Shown here: one piece after another, positions 20,737 to 32,440 of the stretch | Layout of the letters: each line of letters starts with the position of its first letter | Numbering within the stretch: the stretch's first letter is position 1 | Source of the DNA: Megaustenia siamemsis | Taxonomy: Eukaryota; Mollusca; Gastropoda; Stylommatophora; Ariophantidae | Assembly (NCBI GenBank): GCA_032433765.1 | Contig: JAVIAB010000073.1 | Span: 63,134,199 to 63,198,198, forward strand | Direction: 5' to 3' | DNA length: 64,000 nucleotides | Notes under the pieces: generated by a model | Database searches by the model: none | What the model was told of the DNA's origin: nothing | The model's input: only the letters and a program-made list of their open reading frames with translations | Program-made: the position numbers and the translations under genes

Positions 20737-22120
20737 CATCATCATCATGTGCCATACTGGTTGGCATAGGCGATCTTGTCCCTCCAAAATCTTCTATCTA
20801 TAGTGCATCGTATGAGTTCTGTTGTTGCCTGTTTTCCATGCCATGACACCAAGCTATCCAGTATTTTCTCTCTTTGTCGTCCGCGATCTCTCTTTGCTTT
20901 TATTTTGCCAGTTGTAACCAAGTATTCCAACTTACCTCTTCTCATGATGTGCCTGAAAAATGTTGATTGCTTCTTTCTGATGTTTTTTAAGAGCTCCCTT
21001 TTTGTGTTGGCCTCTTTGAGAACTTCCTCATTGGTCTTTTTAGCTGTCCAGGGAACTTTCAACATTCTTCTGAGAAATCCCATCTCTGTGGCCTCTAATC
21101 GTCTTTTCATTTGTTTGTCTATTGTCCATGATTCGCTTCCATAGGTCAGAATTGGTTCTATATAGCACTGATGAACTCTCTTTCTCATTTTTTTTATTGA
21201 CATAAATTTGTTGCTAAGATATTTTTCATTTTCTGAAATGCTATTTTGGCCTGAGCTATTCTGCTTTTTATTTCTGTGGTGCATCTCCCATCTGATGTAA
21301 TTATTGTGCCCAAGTATTTGAAATGTTGCACTTGTTTCAGATTTGTCTTGTTTATTTTTATGCTGCATGATGGTGACGATTGTTTCTTCGATATAACCAT
21401 TACTTCTGTTTTCTTACTATTCAGACTGAGACCTTTCTTGTTGCTTTCTTTTACTATTATGTCTATCATTTCTTGTAGTTCGTTCTCTGTCTCTGCTATT
21501 AAGACTGTGTCATCCGCATATCGCAAATTATTTATGTTACCGTTGACTTCAATTCCTTTTTGTCTACTATTGATCTCATAATATATTCGCTGTAAAGTGA
21601 AAACAAATCCGGTGACAGAACACAGCCTTGTCTGACTCCTTGTTTGATATATTGGAATTGTCCTGTTTGGTTGTTAATTCGTATAGCTGCTGTTTGTTGT
21701 CAGTACATGTTTTTTATAATTCGCAGATCCTTGCCATCAATGTTTAATTTCTCCAGCATATTGATTATTTCCACATGCTTTACTTTGTCAAGTGCTTTCG
21801 TGTAGTCTATAAAGCACATATATAGATCTTTCTTTACCTCTATAGATCTTTCTATCAATGTTCTTAAGATGTATATTGCATTATTGGTGCCCTTTCCTTC
21901 CACAAATCCACATTGTTCCTCACTTATTTCTGGTTTAATTTTGTTCCTTACATGTCTCATGATTATTCTTAGTAATATTTTAGTCATATGACTCATGAGA
22001 CTAATAGTGTGATGGTCTTCACAATCAGTGGCTCCTGACTTCTTCGGTATGACTACAAAGATAGATTTTAGTAGATCTTCGGGTATGTGCCCAGTGTTAT
22101 ATATGTCATTGAGTAATGAA
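20737..22120 (-). mobile_element. LINE-C copy, 5' truncated
   Basis: Longest LINE-C here without an insertion. From the 3' end: (TGA)n tail (ATC repeat at 20740-20751), C-terminus 'DRRFWRDKIAYANQYGT', 'MGFLRRMLKVPWTAKKTNE', then the palm with 'MRYADDTVLIAETENELQE' (catalytic YADD intact), and RT fingers 'SEEQCGFVEGKGTNNAIYI' and 'CFIDYTKALDKVKHVEII'. Three frame changes (near 21190, 21540 and 21700) break it. The endonuclease is missing. Confidence 0.5.
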
Positions 22121-22999
22121 AACCTTACAATAGCATTTTATCAACATAGAGTGTACCTTATTCTGTATCAGTCCATGTTTCACGAGCGTATAGAAAAAAT
22201 GATAAAACTATGTGTCTTCTTCTTCTTCTACCTTTTTATCTCCCTGTGGAGCATAGGTCCTCAACAAACACTTTCCAAGTCGTTCTGTTTTTTGCCATTC
22301 TTTTAAGATCATTTCATGTCTTCCCCAATAAATAATAAATCCCATGTCTTCATCTCTGCTTCCATCTGTCTTCTCCAAGAATTCTTTGGTCTTCCTCTTT
22401 GTCTTTTCCCTGGGATTCCAAAAAAGGGCCTGTTGTGTAATACTATCAGTTGGCTTCCACAGTGTGTGTCCTATCCAGCACCGTCGTCTTCACTGTATCT
22501 CTTTATCCACTGGTATTTGCCTGGTACATTTCCATAATTCTATGTTAGTGATTTTGTCCTGCCATTTCCATCCTTTTATTCTGCATAAGCATCCATTAAT
22601 GAAAGTCTGTATCTTCATGACTATCAATTTTGTTGTTCTCCATGTTTCACAGCCATATAATAGGACCACCTTAACATTTGAGTTGAAAATTTTTATTTTT
22701 GTATTTAACCTAATTTCTTTGGATTTCCATATGTCTCCCAGTGCAACGAAAGCTCCTCTTGCTTTTGATATCCTTATTTTGGTATCATTTTCTGTTCCTC
22801 CCTCTCTATCTTTATTACTGCCTAGATATTTGTATGTCTAGTAGAGGTATTTCTCCTAATTTTATCTGGTTATTGCCAACTGCATTAATTCTCATAATGT
22901 TGGTCTTATCTCTATTAATCTTCAGTCCTAGCTGTTGTGATCTCTCATCAAGTATGCTTATTTTATCCTGCATCTGTTGATGCTGTGTGAAAGGAGAGC

Positions 23000-23720
23000 T
23001 ATGTCATCAGCAAAGTCGAAATCATCAAGTTGCTTGGTCAGTGACCACTGGATTCCATTTCTGTTGTTTTGAGTTATTTTCATTCCAATCTATGGCCAGT
23101 AGAAAGAGAAATGGAGACAGAAGGCATCCCTGCCTTTCTCCTATTCTTATTTCAAATGCTTCTGTAAGCTGTCATTCATGCACCACACTACATTTCATTC
23201 CTTCATACATTGTTTTTATCAGGTTAATAAACTTTATGGGGATTTCGTAATGACTCAGCAACTTCCAAAGCATTCCTCTGTCTAAACTATCAAATGCCAT
23301 TACGTAATCTATGAATCCAATATAAAGTGGGGATTTTAATTCTAAACTTTGTTCAACTATTATACATAGAGTAGTTATTTGATCAGCACATGATCTGTTC
23401 TTCCTAAAACCTGCTTGTTCATCTCTCAAATGTTTCTCTATGGCCTCCTTTAGTCTGTCCAGAATGATTCTGCTTAATATTTTTCCTGGCACTGATAGTA
23501 GCATAATTCCCCTATAGTTTGTCCACTCCTGTAAACTTCCTTTCTTTGGTAGTTTAATGATATAACCTTCTTTCCAGTCTTTAGGTATTTCTTCCCTCTC
23601 CCAAATTTTATCTAATAGATTATGTAACATCTTGGTAGAGGTGTTAATATCTGTTTTAATGGCTTCTGAAGGAATTTTATCTGGTCATGTGGCTTTATAA
23701 TTTTTTAATAGCTTGATGGC
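23000..23720 (-). pseudogene. LINE-F reverse transcriptase
   Basis: Frame 23172-23630 encodes 'KDWKEGYIIKLPKKGSLQE', 'DEQAGFRKNRSCADQITTL' and 'FIDYVMAFDSLDRGMLWKL'. The usual YEKAFD reads YVMAFD, which alters residues beside the first catalytic Asp. The second box, FADD, is encoded just downstream in another frame (about 23004-23030). Confidence 0.5.
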
Positions 23721-24140
23721 TTTCATTATTTCTTCTTTGCTTGGTTTTCCACAGTTAACATGTAACTCTTCTTCTGCTGGTAGTATATCTGGAGGATTAT
23801 TTGAGCCGGGTCTGTTCAAAAGTTCTTGAAAGTGCTCTTTCCATCTCTCCATTTGTTCTCTTATATTACTAAGCAGATTTCCTTTCTTATCTTTAATAAA
23901 GGCATTGATCTGTTTGTATTTTCCACTTAATTTCTTTGTGCTGTTGTACAGTTCTTTCATATTCCCTTTATTAGCTTCTTCTTCTGCCTCTTTAGCTAGT
24001 TCATCTATATATTTCCTCTTATCCCTTTTAATGCATCTGCTCACTTCTTTGTTCCCCCGCTGTGTAAGCTTCCTGTGTCTTGGCTTTATTACTTCTCGTT
24101 TTGCTTTTATTTATGTCTGCTTCCATATTCTTTCTTTTTT

Positions 24141-24780
24141 TTAAATTTTATCCAGGGTTTCTGCTGTCATCCATGCCTTATTCTGGCGTTCTCTTTTCCC
24201 CAGTATTTCTTCGCATATCTCTTTCCATATATCTTTTACCTGTTTCCAATGCTCTTCTATATTTATTGTATTTTCTAGTTTTTGGAGGACTTGGTATTTG
24301 TTTGATATTGTGACTGCGAATTTATCTTTAATTCCTTGTTCTTTAAGAAACCCTACATTGAAATACTTTCTACCCTTATTCGTTGTAGTATAACTTTTTA
24401 GTTTAAGTTTAAGTTTGGCTATCAGAAGATGATGATCTGAAGCTACATCTGCCCCTCTATATACTTTTACATCCTGTAAGGATGACTTAAACTTATTATT
24501 AATACATATGTGATCAATTTGATTTTCCGTTCTATGATCTGGTGACACCCATGTAGCTTTATGTATTCTTTTATGTTGGAATATTGTTATTCCTAGGCTC
24601 ACTTCATCAAGGGAGCAGAAATTCACAAATATCTCTCCATTCTCGTTTATATCTCCAAGTGATCCTACTTTAGTATTTAGGTCTCCCAACAAGATTATAA
24701 TATCCTTGACTCGTCTTGCATCCATCTGACATTGTAGCTGTTTATAGAATTCATCTTTAACTAAATCATCCTTATCGTTG
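24141..24780 (-). pseudogene. LINE-F endonuclease domain
   Basis: The frame 24141-24725 holds 'IILLGDLNTKVGSLGD' (catalytic GDLN), 'WVSPDHRTENQIDHICI' and 'GADVASDHHLLIAKLKLK' (catalytic SDH), followed by the basic linker. Its upstream part ('YAPTND' region near 24780) is in another frame. This type of domain is often labelled craniofacial-development-protein-2-like in databases; functionally it is the LINE nicking enzyme. Confidence 0.5.
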
Positions 24781-24830
24781 GTTGGTGCATAGCATTGGAT
24801 AATGTGTAATAACTATGTGTGCATCAGCCT

Positions 24831-25159
24831 AATTTTAAAGCCAAGAGTGATGTTATTATACTTTCAAATAGATTTCAGCCTTGCAAGGACTGCTGTAATT
24901 AGCAATATTCTAGACGATAGTTTAGGTTTCAAGCCTTCATATCGCTGACAATTGATCTTTAATATTTAGATTTGTCCATTCTGGAATTAGAGAATCTGTC
25001 TATACTAAATGTCAAATGGGCTAAGTTGACATGACTGAGTCTAAGCCTCTCCATGATGGCAGTGATTATACTAGTTGGACATGGGAGCCATTGTCTCTGC
25101 AAATGAGACTCTCTACCTGCCATCATGGAGTGGAGGTAATAACTGGTACTACTTATCAG
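24831..25159. other. Non-coding stretch with an inverted repeat
   Basis: No coding signal. It holds perfect 14-base inverted arms, CTCCATGATGGCAG at 25049-25062 and CTGCCATCATGGAG at 25117-25130, with weaker pairing beyond. These could fold into a hairpin with a 54-base loop. Purpose unknown. Confidence 0.5.
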
Positions 25160-25422
25160 TTATTCTCACATAAAATCCCCTTTTTGATTTTGGAATAAAC
25201 ATAGCTATTTCCAATCTTTCAGCCATATCTTCTACCAATTCCTTCTGTATAAGCATTTTATAATTTTATACTGTTCTCTTCCTACTTTAATGAGCTCTGC
25301 TGTTATCTCATAGCATGATTTCACATTCTTAAGATTTTGTATGGCCAATTTTATTTCACCAAATATTTTTTCTAGTTTTTTTTCTTCTGTTTTGGTATTA
25401 TCATTGTTGTTATTGTTACTAT
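25160..25422 (-). mobile_element. LINE-J fragment, left piece
   Basis: Minus-strand RT N-terminal region: 'FGEIKLAIQNLKNVKSCYE' and 'ITAELIKVGREQYKIIKCL'. It is cut at 25412-25422 by the TSD of a LINE-A insertion and continues at 26252-26499 as a charged EN-RT linker ('MDFKNEFIKLKRELDKSKY'). Confidence 0.5.
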
Positions 25423-26240
25423 ACAGAAATTTACATATCTTGGATCCACAGTTACGCAAACCATCTCTCTTGATGAAGAAATAAACTGTCGAATTGGTAA
25501 GGCAGCTACGACCTTCGGCAAACTCACAAAAAGGGCATGGAACAACACGAAACTAACTCGAAAGACTAAACTCCTAATATATCAAACATGTGTGCTTAGC
25601 ACACTACTATATGGATCCGAAACCTGGACAACATACTCAAACCAGGAAAAAAGACTAAATGTATTCCACATGTGATGTCTCCGCAAAATAATGCACATCA
25701 AATGGCAAGACAAAATAACCAACTTAACTGTCCTGCAATGTGCTAAGACCTTAACAATCATGTCGATGCTCAGAAGTCGAAGACTAAGATGGCTGGGGCA
25801 TGTCCAACGGATGGAAGAAAAACGCATTCCTAGGCAAATACTATATGGTGAGCTAAAACACGGAAAAAGACAAATCGGCAGACCTAAACTACGATATAGA
25901 GATATCTGCAAATCATCTCTGAAAGACTTCTCCATCTGTGAAAACGACTGGCAACATCTGGCAAGTGATCGCACATCATGGAGAGCATGCATAAGGAACG
26001 GTATAACAACATTTGAGACTGTGCTAAGACAGGACTTTGAAGAGAAGAGACTCATGAAAAGGATGGTAAACCCTGTGGATCAGCGAGCCTGACCTGTTCA
26101 TTATGTGACCGCGTGTGTTTGTCAAACATTGGTAGAATTAGCCACGAGAGAAGCTGTTCAGCAAAAACAATACCTCAAAAAAATACGCAATAGCCTCCAC
26201 TAGACCGTCTGACAAGACGAAAAGGGCCATATATATATAT
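25423..26240 (+). mobile_element. LINE-A copy inserted in LINE-J
   Basis: An 818-base 5'-truncated LINE with exact 11-base TSDs (ATTGTTACTAT at 25412-25422 and 26241-26251) and a (TA)n tail at 26229-26240. It encodes 'KFTYLGSTVTQTISLDEEI', 'CVLSTLLYGSETWTTYS', 'SRRLRWLGHVQRMEEKRIP' (main frame 25691-26092) and, after a stop, a CxxC...HxxxC zinc-finger-like terminus (about 26097-26150). It supplies the reference for the internally deleted copy at 2226-2755. Confidence 0.5.
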
Positions 26241-26251
26241 ATTGTTACTAT

Positions 26252-26499
26252 CTTTGACATAGAATTAGTGGCAATAATGTTTCTTGTCTTTCTGTATGTT
26301 CTATTTTATTTATCATGACAAGTTCTTGTATTTACTCTTGTCTAACTCTCTTTTCAGTTTTATAAATTCATTTTTGAAATCCATTTGTTTTTGTAATTTT
26401 TTTTGCTGACAGAATTCAGCTCTCAGCTTGGCTGCTGAGATAAAAACATTGTCTGCATTGATGGCTAAGCTCATCTAAGCATTATAGCTCTTCTTGTTT
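26252..26499 (-). mobile_element. LINE-J fragment, right piece
   Basis: Coding-like linker of LINE-J after the LINE-A insertion, rich in Lys and Glu on the minus strand. It ends at the TSD of the next LINE-C insertion. Confidence 0.5.
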
Positions 26500-26508
26500 A
26501 GATGTCAA

Positions 26509-27009
26509 AGCATTCCAGAAAATGAAAAATATCTTATGCAACACATCTATTTCAACAGAGGTGAGAAAGAGAGTTCCTCTGTGTTATATAGAACCAATTG
26601 CGACCTATGGAAGCGAATCATGGAAAGTAGACAAACAAATGAAAAGACGATTAGAGGCCACAGAGATGGGATTTCTCAGAAGAATGTTGAAAGTTCCCTG
26701 GACAGCTAAAAAGACCAACAAGGAAATTATCAAAAAGGCTAACACAAAAGGCAGCTCCTAAAAAACATCAGAAAGAAACAATCAATATTTTTCAGGCACA
26801 TCATGAGAAGAGGAAAGTTGAAATACTTGGTTACAACTGGCAAAATAAAAGCAAAGAGAGATCGCGGATGACAAAGAAAGAAAATACTCATTGGTGTTAT
26901 GGCATGGAAAACAGTCAGCAACAGAACTGATACGATGCACTGTAGATAGAAGATTGGGGAAGGACATGATCGCCTACGCCAACCAGTATGGTACATGATG
27001 ATGATGTAC
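26509..27009 (+). mobile_element. LINE-C 3' fragment
   Basis: A 501-base 5'-truncated copy with 9-base TSDs (AGATGTCAA at 26500-26508 and 27010-27018). It encodes 'YIEPIATYGSESWKVDKQM' and 'MGFLRRMLKVPWTAKKTNK' (26522-26761), then the shifted terminal region, and ends with the ATGATG tail at 26993-27006. Confidence 0.5.
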
Positions 27010-27018
27010 AGATGTCAA

Positions 27019-27356
27019 TATTTGAAACACAAAAATCTCTTTAGTAGTTCTCTTTTCATTTTTAGTTGTTTTAAGACTTCATCGTTTGTTTTCTTTTCTT
27101 TCTATCCAATTATTTCAATTCTTCTATAAATCCACATTTCAAAGGCTCCAATTTTCTGTTTAGTTTTCTAGTTTAATGTCCATGTTTCTGCACCATACAG
27201 GAATGTTGAGAAAATAAAGCATTTTGCTATTCTTAGTTTTAGCCCTGGTGTTATTTGTTTTGATGTTAGTATATTTTTCATGGCATTAAAATTACTTTTT
27301 GCTATTCCTATTCTTTTGTTTACTTCAGTTTTACATTTTCCATCACTGGTTATATT
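27019..27356 (-). mobile_element. LINE-G, 3' piece left of the LTR element
   Basis: Minus-strand C-terminal region of LINE-G, matching 48650-49380. It stops at the LTR element after 'GGTTATATT' and resumes at 37930 with 'ATATTATGTCC'; the uninterrupted relative at 49363-49382 shows the joined sequence. The 3' end of the element itself is missing on the left. Confidence 0.5.
27352..27356. repeat. Left TSD of the LTR element (ATATT)
   Basis: Five bases repeated at 37930-37934. TATTA, shifted by one base, is equally possible. Confidence 0.5.
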
Positions 27357-28132
27357 ATAGCAGAGAAGGTACGGATAGGAGTATATAATAGAGGGGAATG
27401 GAGAATAGGGAAATATAGATTAAGCACTTGCGCGAGGAAGGGTGTGAAAGAAAGTACACACCGGGAGATAGAGTATAGGGAAATATAGATTGAGCACTTA
27501 CTTGTACAGAAGAGAAAATGACGTAAAGTAAGGGGCATGACGTGGCAGGGGGTTACGGTAGTGAGGTGACTAGAAGAGACTAGTCACTTGGAGCCGGAAC
27601 ATCGTACTGAGAGGACGTGAGAAGAGAATTGGTCAACGTCAGGGAAAGGAACAGTCATACAGAGTAGATAGGTTAGGGAAGACAAGAAACTACAATGAAA
27701 TAGGCCGATAGTTAGCTATAGATAGAATAGGTTAGGGTGGTGCGTTCGATGGGGAACGTACCAAATTAGGGAAACGGCCGAATGTAGCTAGTTTAGAAGA
27801 TGTTAGATTAACGACAGAGATTAGCGATAGGGTAAGGCGAATGGAAAGAAAGTAATATCATGGAGAACATAGAGAGATTGTCATTAGCAGTAGTATGATA
27901 TAGAAGACATGAAGTGAAGTAAATAAAGGCTCCAAGAATTATATAAAGAAGCGTTGGCGTTAATGAATGATGGATGTTGTTTTTAAAGGCTTCATTACGA
28001 AATTCGATGTTGATTGATGAACGATGATTGTGAAGAAGTCAGTGTGCCTCGTTACAATACGATGAAACTAGTGATGGAGAAGGAGCACATCTTGATATCA
28101 TCATTGAATTTGTTAAAGACATCACTTCAATA
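27357..28132 (+). repeat. 5' LTR
   Basis: About 776 bases, nearly identical to 37157-37929. A TATATAA string sits at 27383-27389 and an AATAAA at 27922-27927, plausible promoter and poly(A) signals, although the TATA lies very close to the LTR start. The ends read AT...TA (or TAG...TAA) and not the usual TG...CA. Confidence 0.5.
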
Positions 28133-28135
28133 AAA

Positions 28136-28153
28136 TGGTGTCGTGACCGTTCG
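28136..28153 (+). promoter_or_regulatory. Candidate primer-binding site
   Basis: 'TGGTGTCGTGACCGTTCG' lies three bases after the LTR end and begins with TGG, complementary to a tRNA CCA end. I cannot name the tRNA from sequence alone. Confidence 0.5.
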
Positions 28154-28164
28154 AACCTGTAAAT

Positions 28165-29040
28165 GCGAAGTACATTTTCAAGATTGAAGTCAAGAAAGAC
28201 ATTTTCAAAGTTGTAGTCAAGAAAGACATTTTCAAGATTGAAGTCAAGAAAGACATTTTCAAAGTTGTAGTCAAGAAAGACATTTTCAAGATTGAAGTCA
28301 AGAAAGACATTTTCAAAGTTGTAGTCAAGAAAGACATTTTCAAGATTGAAGTCAAGAAAGACATTTTCAAAGTTGTAGTCAAGAAAGACATTTTCAAGAT
28401 TGAAGTCAAGAAAGACATTTTCAAGGTTGTAGTCAAGAAAGACATTTCAAGATTGAAGTCAAGAAAGACATTTTCAAAGTTGTAGTCAAGAAAGACATTT
28501 TCAAGATTGAAGTCAAGAAAGACACTTTCAAGGTTGTAGTCAAGAAAGACATTTTCAAGATTGAAGTCAAGAAAGACATTTTCAAAGTTGTAGTCAAGAA
28601 AGACTTTTCAAGATTGAAGTCAAGAAAGACATTTTCAGGGTTGTAGTCAAGAAAGACATTTTCAAGATTGAAGTCAAGAAAGACATTTTCAAAGTTGTAG
28701 TCAAGAAAGACATTTTCAAGATTGAAGTCAAGAAAGACATTTTCAAAGTTGTAGTCAAGAAAGACATTTTCTAGATTGAAGTCAAGAAGACATTTTCAAA
28801 GTTGTAGTCAAGAAAGACATTTTCAAGATTGAAGTCAAGAAAGACATTTTCAAGGTTGTAGTCAAGAAAGACATTTTCAAAGTCGAAGTTAAGAAGTACA
28901 TTTTCAAGATTGAAGTCAAGAAGTACAATTTCAAGGTTGTAGTCAAGAAAGACATTTTCAAGATTGAAGTCAAGAAGTACATTTTTCAAAGTTGAAGTCA
29001 AGAAGTACAATTTCAAGTTGTAGTCAAGTAAGCCATTTTC
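28165..29040. repeat. Satellite in the 5' leader, 27-bp unit
   Basis: About 32 tandem units alternating between two forms, 'GACATTTTCAAGATTGAAGT' and 'GACATTTTCAAAGTTGTAGT' (each with CAAGAAA), giving a 54-bp higher-order period. Units near the right end diverge (AAGTACA forms). 27 is a multiple of three, so long frames appear on both strands, but indels break them and no start codon leads in. Confidence 0.5.
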
Positions 29041-29769
29041 AAGTGGGAGCTATCCTGATTCCTGTGGGCTATTCTGTATTCCTGTGAGACGTCCTGATAC
29101 ACTGGAGCTAAGCCATTTTCAAGTTGGAGCTACCTGATTCCTGTGCGTCGTGAACCTGGGAGCGGCTCTGAGATTGAGAGTACAGACCTGTCGTCGAAAG
29201 AAAAAAAAAAAAAAACCGGGCAACGCTGGACCCAACAGGAACAAGCCGTCGGCGAAAACCAACAGAACAACCTCCAAGGTGAGACGAATAGAACATTTCA
29301 ATTAAAGTGGGAGTTCCGGAGGACATTCAATAAATTGCTGAACATTTTAGTTTTGATTTAAATTAAGTGTTTTTATTCACAGAGTAGTTAGGAAGTGTAA
29401 TATTCTATTATAATTAACTAAGTAGATGTAATAATATATAGTGTGTGTGAGCGGAGACAGGACAAATATTGTAAATATTAGACGTGTCCTTGATTTTTCT
29501 AAATTTTTTTTTAGCGAAAGCAATTGATGCATTATAGTGTAGGACTGGGGGTGGTTATAAAGAGGGAGGTAGATTAAGTTAGAGACTCTGATCAGGGACA
29601 CGTGTAATATAAAATAAAAAAAAATAAAAAAAAAAAAAAAAAATAAAAAAAAAAAAATCAATGAAATAAATAAGTGTAGTGAAAGAATGAAAAAGATATT
29701 ATACAATTGGTAGACAGAGGGATAGTAAATATAGGAGTAAATATCACGGAGAAAGGATAATCTATCTAA
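29041..29769. other. 5' leader of the LTR element
   Basis: Non-coding stretch before gag with an A-run (29201-29216), a second A-rich stretch (29608-29657) and a short duplicated segment ('GAGCTACCTGATTCCTGTG'-like, 29046-29065 and 29124-29143). No frame is supported. Confidence 0.5.
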
Positions 29770-30580
29770 ATGGCAAGGAGAGGAAACAGAGGGATTGAGT
29801 CATTGAGCCAGGAAGAGACTATGCGCCAAACAATGCAGATGTTAGGAAGGGCGATGGAGAGGCTAGGAGAGAATTTACAATCTCAGGAGATAACTAAAAG
29901 AATTCCTATTTTTTCCGGTGAAGCAGAAAATTTTAATGCGTGGGCAAAGGCAGTTGAATTTTGGTGCCGAAATAAGAAACTACCGCAAGCAGAATGGAAG
30001 GACATAGCATTGGCTACCAGTAGCGGAGGGGTGACAATTGTATTAGGAGAAGGATTGAAGAAATGGGAGATGAAACGTGGCAAGACTTTATTTCCCATCT
30101 TGCAAGGCGATACGCACAGTATAAAGATGAACAACATGCAATTATAGCATTAAGGACAGTGCAACAGCAGAGAAATGAATCTATTCAGGATTATGGAGAC
30201 CGCATAATGACAATAGCAGATCAAGGTTTTGGGCGGAACACTACTACTGAACAAGTTGACAAGATATTGGTGGCATCATTCATTACAGGATTAAGAAGTA
30301 GAGGACTGAAGTTACATTTAGCCAGGAAGTCGAATGCTAACCTGTCGAAAATTATAAACGCAGCAATAGAAGAAGAGAGCCTAGTACAGAGATTTGATGA
30401 CAACCAACCAGCACGTTTCGGGTTAAATAGTCCTAGCAGACCAAATAACCAAAGCCAAAGGGACACAAATCTGACGAGGGGGATAGAGAGAGAACGACAC
30501 TATAGTCAACCATTGATACCATACAGGAAACCAGGAGATGTTACAAATGTGGAAGAATAGGACACATTGCAATACAGTGT
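29770..30580 (+). pseudogene. gag: gag of the LTR element
   Basis: The capsid-type structural protein packages element RNA. Segment 1 (29770-30147) starts at the ATG of 'MARRGNRGIESL' and contains 'IPIFSGEAENFNAWAKAVE', typical of gypsy gag. A frame change near 30063-30147 leads to segment 2 (30063-30560, 'DFISHLARRYAQYKDEQHA'). The zinc knuckle CYKCGRIGHIAIQC (30539-30580; CX2CX4HX4C complete) is in a third frame that continues into protease. So there are two frame breaks; the first ATG looks like the real start. Confidence 0.5.
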
Positions 30581-30988
30581 CAGTCGATAATCGATGGACA
30601 GGGAAGACAGAGAAGATATCCGTCGGTGACGACACGAAGAGAACATCAAAAGGCGGAAGAGGGAGGCAGATATTCAACAATAGGAAGTGGAGAGAAATAT
30701 ACAGCACAGAAAGAAGAGGAAATTATCATAGGGAAGAGAAGAGGAGAGATGGTCCGAGTCCGGGAAACGTCAGGGGTGCTCAAGGGAAAGGCGACCGTGA
30801 GCACCAGAAGAATGCCAGATACGAAGAGGATGAAAGTGTGGAGTGACCCATGCTCATGTCTTGTACAGATTGGCAAACAAAAATGTAGAGCGTTAATAGA
30901 TACCGGAGCAAGTATTAGTGTGATGAAAGGGAGTATATTTAGATCACTAGGAAGAATGTCCCTCTTCACAGAACGCAGAGTAGGCTAG
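30581..30988 (+). pseudogene. Protease of the LTR element
   Basis: Aspartic protease that would cut the polyprotein. 'ALIDTGASISVMKGS' (Asp codon at 30899-30901) is the active-site signature. The frame is continuous with the gag zinc knuckle and ends at a stop at 30986-30988; the rest of the domain continues at 31015 in another frame. Confidence 0.5.
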
Positions 30989-31014
30989 AAGCCATAAATG
31001 GACAAACCTTAAAC

Positions 31015-31653
31015 GTGATAGGTAGGGCGGTGTTGCAGATAAGAGTAGGTGGGCGTACCATGAAACAAACATTTATGATAATAGAAGGGATGAACCGTGC
31101 TATGATATTGGGAAGAGATTGGATGCGTAGAAATAAAGTCATAGTCGACTATGGGACACACAAACTGCATATAGGAGATAAAGAGATACAGATGGAGGAC
31201 GACATACATATAGTAACCTTAGCCAGGGCAGAGAAAGATATAACGTTGAACCCTCAAAAAGTACATATAGTATTAACTAAAATGAAGAAAAACGACTATA
31301 TTATACCAGGTCAAGTGATCAATACGACAAGAGCCAGCCGGGACATAATGGAAGATCCAAACATACAGATAATTGATGGTATAGTAGAAATAACGGACAA
31401 TCAGATAATCCCTGTGATGGTAATAAATCAATCAGGCAGGACAATAAAGATAAAGAAGGGCAAGGTCATAGCGCAGATTCACTTACAACATCAAAGGAAG
31501 GATGTAAACACGGTGGCGGACACACGAGATGGAACGATGCTGCGAAAGAGAAGGTATTGGGTACGCGTAAACTTAACAAAGACATACAAGAAAAGAGAAT
31601 CTCATTGTCAGAAGAACGAGAGAAGGAATTATACAACAAATACAACCTCATGA
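31015..31653 (+). pseudogene. Protease C-terminal part and PR-RT linker
   Basis: 'IEGMNRAMILGRDWMRRNK' is the typical second half of a gypsy protease (ILG flap/dimer region), followed by a linker with few recognisable features. Out of frame with both the upstream protease segment and the RT. Confidence 0.5.
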
Positions 31654-31678
31654 AGATAACAAACAAATAATACAGGAG

Positions 31679-32440
31679 TTGGTGCTGAATAACCACGATA
31701 TCTTTGCATTGACAGATTTTGAACTAGGAAGAACGAACACAGTACAAATGGATATAGACACAGGAGGGGCAGAACCAACCAAGATAAGAACATATAGAAC
31801 ACCTCTAAGAAGCAGAGAGATAGTAGAGAAAGCCATAGAGGATATGTTAAAGGCAGGAATAATAACTAGAATAACTTCCCATTGGTCGTCACCGGTAGTA
31901 ATAGTAAAGAAAAAAGATGGATCACAAAGGTTCTGCTGTGATTACAGGGCATTGAATAAAATTACGAAAAATATTAGTTATCAAATGCCTCGAGTAGACG
32001 ACATAATAGCTTTATTCCAGGGAATAAATTGGTACAGTATAATGGATTGTAAAGCCGGTTTCTGGGCCATTGAAGTAAAGGAATCAGTAAAACATAAACT
32101 TGCGTTCAATACACATGTGGGAACATTTACGTGGAATGTCATGCCTTTTGGTTTAAAAGGAGCGCCAGCCACTTATATGGGACTTATGAACCAAGTACTA
32201 CAAGGGTTGGATACATTTGCACAGGCCTACATAGATGATATCATTATATTCACCAAGGGATCGAAACATGAGCACCTACAACATTTAGAACGAGTGTTTG
32301 ACAGATTGAGGCAACACAATATAAGATTGAAAATAAGTAAATGTCAATTTTTGAAACACGAAGTAAAATACTTAGGGTTTAGGATAATGACAAGGGAATT
32401 ATGCCGGATGATGAAAAGATCAAAGCCATTAAAGATATGA
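31679..32440 (+). pseudogene. pol: Reverse transcriptase of the LTR element
   Basis: RT fingers and palm in 253 codons: 'DMLKAGIITRITSHWSSPV', 'VKKKDGSQRFCCDYRALN', 'MPFGLKGAPATYMGLMNQV' and the catalytic 'QAYIDDIIIFTKG' (YIDD). All RT core blocks are present up to 'VKYLGF'. The frame then breaks at about 32400; the thumb continues as 'KFLGMCGYYRRFIQRFAE' in another frame. The ATG is internal. Confidence 0.5.

Larger units (their letters stand above)
22208..24830 (-). mobile_element. LINE-F, long copy with EN and RT
   Basis: About 2.6 kb on the minus strand, reading from high to low coordinates: endonuclease (24141-24780), linker, RT (about 23000-23700), C-terminal region, and a GAAGAA tail (22210-22226). 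It is the most complete LINE-F in the window. It matches the plus-strand copies at 53373-54170 and 61985-64000, so two of them form a long inverted pair with this one. Frame breaks and stops are frequent. Confidence 0.5.

Noticed and set aside
28122..29016. Repetitive minus-strand frames ('MSFLTTTLK') and a plus-strand 9-residue period (KDIFKIEVK).
   Set aside because: By-products of a 27-bp unit; no start codon leads in on the plus strand and indels break the frames.
28165..29040. Regular 27-bp repeats resembling a CRISPR array.
   Set aside because: There are no unique spacers, the units are contiguous, and the setting is an animal LTR element.
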